The notes under the pieces: model-generated
The model's database searches: none
What the model was told of the DNA's origin: nothing
The model's input: the letters and a program-made list of their open reading frames with translations, nothing else
Assembly: GCA_003315675.1 (NCBI GenBank)
Contig: NIZU01000046.1
Location: 1-11,854, forward strand
DNA: 11,854 nt
DNA from: Methanocorpusculum sp. MCE
GTDB taxonomy: Archaea; Halobacteriota; Methanomicrobia; Methanomicrobiales; Methanocorpusculaceae
Direction: 5' to 3'
Translations under genes and position numbers: made by a program
Shown here: positions 6,727 to 11,854 of the stretch, piece after piece
How positions within the stretch are numbered: the stretch's first letter is position 1
Layout of the letters: each line of letters opens with the position of its first letter

Positions 6727-7752
6727 ATGGAAATACTCAATAAAATACTCTTTTTCCTGCTTATCCTCTGTATGATAACCTCATCGGCCGTTGGCATGAC
6801 GGTTATCCAAAATACGGTTCCGGCAATCGCCGCAGATCCGTCCAACACCTCGACCACAGTCGTTGAAATCGAGTTTCCCTTTAAGAACGATGTCGTTTTA
6901 GGCGAGGTCACCCTTCATCTATCTCCTTACAATGGTGCAAAAGCGCAAGGTGCAAAATCCATCCCTCTTTTCGGGTGTTCCCCAAAGCAGTATTACGCTG
7001 CGATCGTGAATGACCCGGCCCAGGATGAGATGTATGCGGAACTTCTCGGATTTTTTGACGCGTATGCAAAGCATCATAATCTTACAAGCGACGAGTACGT
7101 CGAACTGCTGACGACCTACGTCCAGAATATTCCCTACAAAACGGTCGGGGCAGAGGTGAACTTCCCGATCGAGACGATGATCGAGAACAAAGGGGATTGT
7201 GACGACAAAAGCGTTCTTCTCTCAGGTCTCCTTGCAAAATCAGGTTATGCGGCGGGGGTTGCGGTCTTCAGCGAAGATAACCATATGACGGCCGCGATCA
7301 AAGAGACGGAGACAGGACAGGTGATCAGCAGCTACATCCTGATCGAAACGACCAGATACGCATACAGCGGCGAGAACGCCGCAGTCATCAGAAGCAGAAC
7401 CAAAAACAGAACTCGTGTCAGAGAAGACTCGGTCATTCTTGTCGGAGGGGGAACGGGTGTCTACACGGTCGCCTGGCAGGTCGACGCGATCTTAGAGCAG
7501 AGGGATAGGATTGTTGAGACCATCGACTCGCTGAGTCAGGAGATGAGAACACTTAAAACCGAGATAATGGAACAGGAGGCTCAGCTCGTTCAGGCGTATG
7601 ATCCGGCTGTCTACGAAAAATATGAGAAAAATCTCACCAGCTATAATGAGTATAAGGAAACCTGCTATGCCTACATTGATGAACTGGAGATAATCAACAC
7701 CGGTTCCTTCAGCAGAGAAGAGACCTATCAGATGGTCGCTTCCATAATGTGA
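6727..7752 (+). CDS. membrane-anchored transglutaminase-like protein, copy 2
   Basis: The product is a 341-residue paralogue of the preceding gene with the same architecture: hydrophobic N-terminus (about 6-26), a conserved beta-rich stretch (TSTTVVEIEFPF), and the transglutaminase-like core with Cys158 (GDCDDKSVLL), His186 (EDNHMTAAI) and Glu207 (LIETTRYAY). Core segments are nearly identical even at DNA level to copy 1. The region after about residue 215 differs: copy 2 has a basic insert (RSRTKNRTRVRED) and a long predicted coiled coil (about 255-310). Extracellular location and hydrolase or cross-linking activity are inferred from the fold; no substrate can be named. It ends 17 bases before the convergent acetyltransferase remnant at 7770. 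Confidence 0.85.
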   Translation: MEILNKILFFLLILCMITSSAVGMTVIQNTVPAIAADPSNTSTTVVEIEFPFKNDVVLGEVTLHLSPYNGAKAQGAKSIPLFGCSPKQYYAAIVNDPAQDEMYAELLGFFDAYAKHHNLTSDEYVELLTTYVQNIPYKTVGAEVNFPIETMIENKGDCDDKSVLLSGLLAKSGYAAGVAVFSEDNHMTAAIKETETGQVISSYILIETTRYAYSGENAAVIRSRTKNRTRVREDSVILVGGGTGVYTVAWQVDAILEQRDRIVETIDSLSQEMRTLKTEIMEQEAQLVQAYDPAVYEKYEKNLTSYNEYKETCYAYIDELEIINTGSFSREETYQMVASIM

Positions 7753-7769
7753 TCGTCCATGACGTAGCC

Positions 7770-8243
7770 TTACCCAATATCCGTCACGACGTCGCGGACC
7801 TTAACAAATCCCAGATGCTCGTAGATGGAAATGGAGGAGTGATTTCCTTTGTTCACCGTCAGCCATATTTTCCCGAGTCCTTCCTCGCGGCAGATTTTTT
7901 TCAGAGCTGCAACCGTCTGCGAGGTGATATATTTGCCGCGGTATGCTTTTTCGACGTATATTTTGGAAAGAAAGAGCGAACTCTCCGCAGATTCCGATAG
8001 GATTGCCGTATATCCAACGAATTTGCCGTCGTACTGCATAAGATAATATCTGTATCCCTGCCGGATCTGTTCGGTTATTGCCGGAACCGATTGGAACTTT
8101 TCTATCATATAGGCAACCTGTCCTGAACCGATCAGCGAAGTATAATGTTCGGTCCAGATGTTTTCTGCAAGCTCTGCAGTTTCCTGAATCTACCCGGCTG
8201 TTCGAACGGGCTTAAGCAGGAGGAGAGGGGCACTGGTTTGCAT
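7770..8243 (-). pseudogene. GNAT-family N-acetyltransferase with in-frame TAG at codon 18
   Basis: The C-terminal 112 residues (from the ATG at 8108) show GNAT features: strand YYLMQYDGKFVGYTAIL, the acetyl-CoA loop IYVEKAYRGKYITSQTV and the C-terminal motif NKGNHSSISIYEHLGFVKVR. The same frame upstream of 8108 encodes typical family N-terminal sequence (IQETAELAENIWTEHYTSLI) that the short ORF would lack. It is preceded by a TAG at 8190-8192, then by VRTAG and an in-frame ATG at 8243 that overlaps the end of moaB by 32 bases. Counting the TAG, the frame has 157 codons, a normal GNAT length. So this is probably a full-length gene with a nonsense codon or small deletion, unless the 112-residue form is used or the stop is a sequence error. 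The substrate is unknown. It follows moaB in the same direction. Confidence 0.7.
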
Positions 8244-8718
8244 GGGTTAAGATGTGGGTGATCTCGGGAACGATGATCTCTTCGGCTGCAAGTTTGACTG
8301 CTTTGGGTGATCCGGGGATGCAGAAGATTGCCCGGCCTTTGTTTATACCGGCTGCAGCACGGGAAAGAATGACGGCGTTTCCCACTTGGGTATAACTTTT
8401 CTGCCGAAAGAGTTCACCGAATCCGTCCATGGTTTTTATGAAAAGCGGAGAGACAGCTTCGATCGTGCAGTCATCATGTGTAAGACCCGTGCCTCCGTTC
8501 ACGACGATACAGTTTGCAGAGTCGAGCGCTTCCATAACGGCTGATCTGATCTCGCCAATATCATCTTTAACGATTTTTACTGGGAGAACTGGAATACCGG
8601 CTTTTTCAAATGCTTCCTGAATTATTTTTCCGGAGAGATCGGTTTTTTCTGTCCGGGTCGTTGAGACAGTGATTACTGCGGTTTTCACTGAAATATCTTC
8701 ACGGTGTTCTCTTGACAT
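8212..8718 (-). CDS. moaB: molybdenum cofactor biosynthesis protein MoaB/Mog family
   Basis: The product is a 168-residue protein of the MoaB/MogA family, which activates molybdopterin by adenylylation before metal insertion. The signature is VVNGGTGLTHDD (72-83) followed by CTIEAVSPLF and DGFGELFRQKSY. CIPGSPKAVKLA (133-144) is the second conserved block. In archaeal methanogens this pathway serves Mo/W formylmethanofuran and formate dehydrogenases. The frame is open to a TTG at 8739, but the ATG at 8718 is preferred: a TATA-like CTATTATC at 8741-8748 would place the transcript start at about 8720, giving a leaderless message. It is transcribed away from the origin. Its last 32 bases overlap the probable start of the acetyltransferase gene. 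Confidence 0.9.
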   Translation of the reverse strand: MSREHREDISVKTAVITVSTTRTEKTDLSGKIIQEAFEKAGIPVLPVKIVKDDIGEIRSAVMEALDSANCIVVNGGTGLTHDDCTIEAVSPLFIKTMDGFGELFRQKSYTQVGNAVILSRAAAGINKGRAIFCIPGSPKAVKLAAEEIIVPEITHILTHANQCPSPPA

Positions 8719-8740
8719 GAAAGAAGTGTATGAGTTCAAA

Positions 8741-8748
8741 GATAATAG
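8741..8748 (-). promoter_or_regulatory. TATA box of moaB
   Basis: The minus strand reads AATAACCTATTATC. With a spacing of about 25 bases the start site falls near 8720, at the ATG at 8718, predicting a leaderless transcript. Confidence 0.45.
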
Positions 8749-8754
8749 GTTATT

Positions 8755-8832
8755 CTCCTGTTTAGGAGGAGTAGTTTACCTTGGATGTTTGTGATGGATG
8801 TTTAAGATATTGCAGATGTTTTTTTAATGTTT
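8755..8832. repeat. small hairpin and repeated ATGTTT motifs left of the origin
   Basis: CTCCT-gttt-AGGAG (8755-8768) is a short perfect inverted repeat just upstream of the moaB TATA box. To its right, ATGTTT occurs at 8785-8790, 8798-8803, 8816-8821 and 8827-8832, twice as GGATGTTT with a period of 13. No known role can be assigned; they may be part of the origin's accessory sequence or chance in T-rich DNA. Confidence 0.4.
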
Positions 8833-8854
8833 GATGAATATTTGCAAAAGAAGT

Positions 8855-8880
8855 CCCCCACCCCTTTGTTGCGAGTGGAA
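8855..8880 (-). repeat. ORB1, minus orientation
   Basis: On the minus strand: TTCCACTCGCAACAAAGGGG, then T and five G. It matches ORB2 at 25 of 26 positions. The G string points away from the AT-rich segment. Confidence 0.9.
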
Positions 8881-9135
8881 ATAATATTTTTGTATTGCTG
8901 AAAAATACATTTTTCATTTATGTATTTTTGCAATCATAGATATTTTCATTTATAGATATATAAAGATTTTCTTTTGTTAAAAACAAAACAAACTATTTTT
9001 TTGTACAGCAGCAAAGAATAACAGAAAACAAAAACCTTATAAGCAGCTAAACCATTTTTTCTCTCTAAAGCCCTTCAATATATAAAGTATTTAAACAAAA
9101 TCGAAAAACCTTCACTATCTCCCTCCTCAGCAAAG
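8881..9135. other. AT-rich duplex unwinding region
   Basis: This is low-GC DNA between the two ORBs, rich in A and T runs and with no credible coding frame. It contains a 10-bp perfect inverted repeat (8901-8929), the direct repeat TTTTCATTTAT (8911-8921 and 8943-8953, 32 bases apart), TTTTGTT/AACAAAA arms around 8972-8990, and two copies of ATATATAAAG (8956-8965 and 9078-9087). The latter also resemble TATA boxes, so a transcript from within the origin is possible. DNA melting here is the likely role. Confidence 0.8.
8901..8929. repeat. 10-bp perfect inverted repeat in the unwinding region
   Basis: AAAAATACAT and ATGTATTTTT are exact reverse complements separated by nine bases. The stem is weak (mostly A-T), so it is better seen as a symmetric protein site or a melting element than as an RNA hairpin. 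Confidence 0.7.
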
Positions 9136-9161
9136 TTCCACTCGCAACAAAGGGGCGGGGG
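9136..9161 (+). repeat. ORB2, plus orientation
   Basis: TTCCACTCGCAACAAAGGGG, then C and five G. It is the inverted partner of ORB1 and differs from it only at position 21 (C for T). It lies 170 bases upstream of the orc1 start codon. Confidence 0.9.
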
Positions 9162-9167
9162 CGTTAT

Positions 9168-9196
9168 TTCACTCATAAACCCACTTCACTCATAAA
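9168..9196 (+). repeat. direct repeat TTCACTCATAAA, two copies
   Basis: Exact 12-mers at 9168-9179 and 9185-9196, period 17, between ORB2 and the degenerate ORB at 9226. The role is unknown; a second initiator or regulator site is possible. Confidence 0.6.
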
Positions 9197-9225
9197 ATTA
9201 TCATCAAACAATTGATTGTCATATT

Positions 9226-9240
9226 ATTTCCACTGGAAAT
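9226..9240. promoter_or_regulatory. degenerate ORB palindrome upstream of orc1
   Basis: ATTTCCACTGGAAAT is a perfect 7-bp dyad around a central C. Its TTCCACTGGAAA part equals the first 12 bases of the hel308 ORB, but the A-spacer and G string are missing (followed by TACACC). It lies about 90 bases before the orc1 start, so it may let Orc1 regulate its own gene. Confidence 0.6.
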
Positions 9241-9259
9241 ACACCTTTGAAAACCAATC

Positions 9260-9284
9260 GTACCTCCACTCGCAGTAGTGGTAC
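9260..9284. promoter_or_regulatory. ORB-related inverted repeat next to the orc1 promoter
   Basis: GTACCTCCACT and AGTAGTGGTAC are inverted copies (9 of 11 positions) around CGC. The left arm plus centre contains TCCACTCGCA, identical to part of ORB1 and ORB2. It ends 19 bases upstream of the orc1 TATA box, a good position for autoregulation. Confidence 0.6.
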
Positions 9285-9303
9285 ATTATCAGGAAAAAAA
9301 AAC

Positions 9304-9311
9304 ATAATACA
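9304..9311 (+). promoter_or_regulatory. TATA box of orc1
   Basis: An A-rich BRE-like run (9292-9302) is followed by ATAATACA. The predicted start site at about 9332 coincides with the ATG, suggesting a leaderless transcript. A partial Shine-Dalgarno sequence (AAGGA at 9317-9321) is also present, so a short-leader start cannot be excluded. Confidence 0.5.
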
Positions 9312-9331
9312 TTGGTAAGGATAAAATTACG

Positions 9332-10564
9332 ATGGACAGCGAACCCTACAAATCTACTGGTCTCTTTAAAAAATACATCAATCCTAATAGAATTTTTCAA
9401 AACCGCGAGGTTTTAAGGCATAGCTACAGCCCGAAAGAACTCCCGCACCGTATGGAGCAGATCGATTCCATCGCAGAGATCCTTGCTCCGGCGCTCCAGG
9501 GCGCTACACCTTCGAACATCCTTATCTACGGAAAAACGGGAACCGGTAAAACTGCGACGGTTAAGCTCGTCGGTACCGAACTCGAAAACGAAAGCTCGGA
9601 GTTTTCCCCGTGCAGACTTGTCCATCTCAACTGCGAGACCATCGATACCCAGTACCGTGTCCTTGCCCAGATCGCAAATCACGTCAGCGGTCATGACCTG
9701 AAATCAAGCGACCGGATCAAAAACACCATTCCGGCGACTGGATGGCACACCGATCAGGTCTACTCGGAACTCAAAAACGTTCTCGAGCAGGCGGGAGTTC
9801 TCCAGATCATCGTTCTGGACGAAATCGACAAGCTGGTCAAAAAAAGCGGAGACGACACGCTCTATAATCTAACGCGCATCAACAGTGACCTCTTCTCTTC
9901 CCGCGTCTGCATCATCGGCATCTCGAACGATCTCACGTTCAAAGACTTTCTCGATCCACGTGTTCTCTCTTCCCTCTCGGAAGAAGAGCTGGTTTTCCCG
10001 CCGTACAACGCAGATCAACTTCGAGACATCCTCCATCAGCGTGCCGAGATGGCATTCTTCCCGGACGTCGTTTCCGATGAAGTAATCAGTCTTTGTGCCG
10101 CACGTGCCGCCCAGGAACACGGCGACGCTCGCAGAGCGCTTGATCTCTTACGTGTCTCAGGCGAACTTGCCGAACGCGAAGGAGCTGAGCATGTCATGGT
10201 AAAGCATGTCAACAGCGCTCAGGAAAATATCGAGACCGATACGATGAGCGAATGCGTAAAGACCCTTCCTTCCCAGAGTAAGATTGTTTTATGCTCCATG
10301 CTTCTCATGGCAGCCTCCGGCCAGAAGGTGTTCACGAGCGGCTCGGTCATCAATGTATACCGCGAAGTTGCCGCCGAACTCGACACTGAAGCGCTGAGCC
10401 ACCGCCGGGTTTCCGATCTCATCAACGAGCTCAACATGCTCGGCATCATCACGACCCGCGTAGTTTCCCATGGAAGGCACGGCCGGACGACAGAAATTTA
10501 TTTTAAGAGTCCGACCAATGACATACGTACTGTGATCATGAATGATTCACGGTTTCAGGAATGA
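9332..10564 (+). CDS. orc1: origin-binding initiator Orc1/Cdc6
   Basis: The product is a 410-residue AAA+ protein that binds ORBs and helps load the MCM helicase. The N-terminal part (NREVLRHSYSPKELPHRMEQ, 24-43) is the family entry motif. Walker A is GKTGTGKT (67-74), Walker B is VLDEID (161-166), sensor 1 is around Asn199 (GISND), and sensor 2 is in GDARRALDLLR (264-274). A winged-helix DNA-binding domain fills roughly 310-410, with HRRVSDLINELNMLGII as its recognition-helix region. Length and motifs are normal for the active Orc1-1 type. It lies directly beside its origin and is transcribed away from it. ORB-like sites near the promoter suggest autoregulation. The downstream lrp gene follows after 47 bases in the same direction. 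Confidence 0.96.
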   Translation: MDSEPYKSTGLFKKYINPNRIFQNREVLRHSYSPKELPHRMEQIDSIAEILAPALQGATPSNILIYGKTGTGKTATVKLVGTELENESSEFSPCRLVHLNCETIDTQYRVLAQIANHVSGHDLKSSDRIKNTIPATGWHTDQVYSELKNVLEQAGVLQIIVLDEIDKLVKKSGDDTLYNLTRINSDLFSSRVCIIGISNDLTFKDFLDPRVLSSLSEEELVFPPYNADQLRDILHQRAEMAFFPDVVSDEVISLCAARAAQEHGDARRALDLLRVSGELAEREGAEHVMVKHVNSAQENIETDTMSECVKTLPSQSKIVLCSMLLMAASGQKVFTSGSVINVYREVAAELDTEALSHRRVSDLINELNMLGIITTRVVSHGRHGRTTEIYFKSPTNDIRTVIMNDSRFQE

Positions 10565-10611
10565 GGTATTCTGCATCCTCTGTTGAAAAGGCATGAAAAA
10601 GGTGATTAAAT

Positions 10612-11103
10612 ATGGATCAAAAAGACACCATAATCCTAAAGGAACTCCAGATAAACAGCAGGATCCCTGTACGCGATCTTGCTGTGATGCTGGAAGTGAC
10701 CGAGAGCGATGTGACTAAAATGATCACCAGCCTCTACCAGGCAGGTATCCTCCGCCGGTGTACGGCAGTCATCGACTACTCGGCAATGGGTGTCGATGAG
10801 GTCTCCGTTATTCTCTCGCTTAAGGTCACTCCGGAAAAAGGTCTGGGGTATGACGGTATTGCCGAGAAACTTTCCCGCTTCCCGCAGGTCGAGAGCATCA
10901 GACTTCTTACAGGCAGCTACGATTTCCAGGTCACCATCACCGGACAGTCCATGGCAGAGATCTCCCGGTTCGTCGCCGAGCAGATCGCATCGATCGACGG
11001 CATCAGAGAAACGATGACCCAGATCGTTATGCGGACGTATAAGGAACAGGGTGTGGAAATGGCCCGTCCGGGAAGCCGCGACAGACAGCTGATTACGTTC
11101 TAA
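10612..11103 (+). CDS. Lrp/AsnC-family transcriptional regulator
   Basis: The product is a 163-residue protein with an N-terminal helix-turn-helix (DTIILKELQINSRIPVRDLA at 5-24, then EVTESDVTKMITSLYQAGIL) and a C-terminal RAM ligand-binding domain (about 60-145; GSYDFQVTITG is typical). Such proteins form dimers or octamers, sense amino acids and control amino acid metabolism. A perfect GGTGAT Shine-Dalgarno sequence at 10601-10606 fixes the ATG at 10612. The aminotransferase starts 12 bases after its stop, so the regulator and the enzyme probably share a transcript, and the enzyme's amino acid is a good candidate for the effector. That pairing is inferred from position. Confidence 0.9.
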   Translation: MDQKDTIILKELQINSRIPVRDLAVMLEVTESDVTKMITSLYQAGILRRCTAVIDYSAMGVDEVSVILSLKVTPEKGLGYDGIAEKLSRFPQVESIRLLTGSYDFQVTITGQSMAEISRFVAEQIASIDGIRETMTQIVMRTYKEQGVEMARPGSRDRQLITF

Positions 11104-11115
11104 GACGGGGTTATC

Positions 11116-11854
11116 ATGCGTAATTTTGTATCAAAAGTGGCTGCCGAGATCCCTCCCTCGGGCATCAGAAAGTTCTTCGATCTCGTCCTCACGATGGATA
11201 ACGATCAGGTTATCAGTCTGGGCGTCGGGGAACCGGATTTCGATACCCCCTGGAACGTTTCCAAAGCTGCTATCACATCTATCGAAAAAGGGATGACCAT
11301 GTACACTTCGAACCGTGGTCTGCCCGATCTCTGTTCAGCTCTTTCCAAAGATCTGGAGCAGCGGTATCATACTCCGTACTCCCCGAGCGAGATCATTGTG
11401 ACGACCGGCGTATCGGAAGGTTTCGATGTTGCCGTTCGAACCGTCGTGAATCCCGGCGATGAAGTGATCGTTGTCGATCCCTGTTTTGTCTCCTACAAAT
11501 CCGAAGTGCTTATGGCAGGCGGAAAACCTGTCGCTCTTCCCTGCGATGCGAAGGATCAGTTCAAGGTCACGCCCGACGCACTTATGGAAAAGATCACGCC
11601 GAACAGCAAAACGCTGATCATCAACTTCCCGAACAATCCGACCGGGGGTGTAATGGGCAAAGACGATCTCAAGGCGATCGCCGATATCATCATCGATCAC
11701 GATCTTCTGCTGATCTCGGACGAGGTGTATTCGGAACTTACCTACGAAGGTTCCCATGTATCAGCAGCATCGATCGACGGCCTTTGGGACCGGACGATCA
11801 CGCTGAACGGCTTTTCCAAGGCATATGCCATGACCGGATGGCGGCTTGGATATC
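11116..11854 (+). CDS. class I/II PLP-dependent aminotransferase, 5' part
   Basis: The ATG at 11116 opens a frame of 246 codons that leaves the window. It starts MRNFVSKVAAEIPPSGIRKF. Family features: ISLGVGEPDFDTP substrate-loop region, GVSEGFDVAVRTVVNPGDEV, NFPNNPTGG with the Asn174-Pro-Thr-Gly motif, SDEVYSEL with Asp202 and Tyr205, and the PLP lysine Lys235 in NGFSKAYAMTGWR. This is the aspartate/aromatic aminotransferase fold, subgroup I-gamma type. The exact substrate (aspartate, alanine or aromatic amino acids) cannot be read from this part. Only a weak GGGG precedes the start, so translation may be coupled to the upstream lrp gene. The frame is intact; the missing third should lie just outside. 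Confidence 0.93.
   Translation, partial: MRNFVSKVAAEIPPSGIRKFFDLVLTMDNDQVISLGVGEPDFDTPWNVSKAAITSIEKGMTMYTSNRGLPDLCSALSKDLEQRYHTPYSPSEIIVTTGVSEGFDVAVRTVVNPGDEVIVVDPCFVSYKSEVLMAGGKPVALPCDAKDQFKVTPDALMEKITPNSKTLIINFPNNPTGGVMGKDDLKAIADIIIDHDLLLISDEVYSELTYEGSHVSAASIDGLWDRTITLNGFSKAYAMTGWRLGY

Larger units (their letters stand above)
8855..9161. other. oriC: replication origin core (oriC)
   Basis: Two almost identical 26-bp ORBs in inverted orientation bracket about 255 bp of strongly AT-rich DNA (8881-9135) directly upstream of the orc1/cdc6 gene. This is the standard design of euryarchaeal chromosomal origins: Orc1/Cdc6 binds the ORBs and the AT-rich part unwinds. The moaB gene and the orc1 operon diverge from it. 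Further ORB-related sites extend the region to about 9284. The strand assignment of leading and lagging synthesis follows from this but was not tested by a skew plot. Confidence 0.9.

Noticed and set aside
8212..8739. moaB start at the TTG at 8739
   Set aside because: The ATG at 8718 agrees with the TATA box spacing and family length; the extra seven residues have no support.
8881..9331. Small RNA gene, tRNA or CRISPR array in the intergenic region
   Set aside because: There are no regular spacer-repeat units, no tRNA-like arms and no convincing C/D or H/ACA boxes; the origin explains the composition.

Overview
The window is archaeal chromosomal DNA that carries a replication origin. Evidence for an archaeon: a RIO1 kinase next to a two-KH Dim2-like protein, a Hel308 helicase, a KEOPS Cgi121 subunit, an Orc1/Cdc6 initiator beside an AT-rich origin with origin recognition boxes (ORBs), and promoters of the BRE/TATA type, some giving leaderless or almost leaderless transcripts. 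Gene content and composition suggest a Euryarchaeon, most likely a methanogen of the Methanomicrobiales (Methanocorpusculum-like). That placement is an inference.

Layout. Bases 1-116 hold the start of a leftward gene encoding a coiled-coil N-terminus, possibly the proteasome-activating nucleotidase. An IS5-type insertion (about 134-1217) lies immediately upstream of its ribosome binding site. The transposase is broken by an exact 23-bp tandem duplication. A TATA box beyond the far end of the element looks like the displaced host promoter. Bases 1389-2801 are a rightward RIO1-KH pair (small-subunit ribosome maturation). Bases 2894-5559 are a rightward hel308-cgi121 pair (fork repair helicase with a C-terminal PCNA-binding motif, then a tRNA t6A modification subunit). 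An isolated ORB lies in the hel308 promoter region. Bases 5609-7752 are two tandem paralogous membrane-anchored transglutaminase-like proteins. Each has its own promoter, with the same sequence and the same spacing to the start codon.

Bases 7770-8718 are a leftward pair: moaB (molybdopterin biosynthesis) overlapping a GNAT acetyltransferase gene that has an in-frame TAG at codon 18. Bases 8740-9331 are the origin: two almost identical 26-bp ORBs in inverted orientation around roughly 255 bp of AT-rich DNA, plus two degenerate ORB-related palindromes just upstream of the initiator gene. Bases 9332-11854 are orc1/cdc6, an Lrp/AsnC regulator and the first 246 codons of a class I aminotransferase, all rightward and probably co-transcribed.

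How it fits together. Orc1 made at 9332 should bind the adjacent ORBs to fire the origin, and may also act on its own promoter and on hel308, whose promoter has a good ORB. Hel308 carries a PIP-like tail that would bring it to PCNA at forks. The other genes are housekeeping (ribosome maturation, tRNA modification, cofactor and amino acid metabolism), apart from the duplicated surface transglutaminase-like proteins and the decaying insertion element. I did not find a wholly new defence or mobile system. The most unusual features are the extra ORB at hel308, the two classes of ORB-like site, the twin transglutaminase promoters, and the two disrupted genes.
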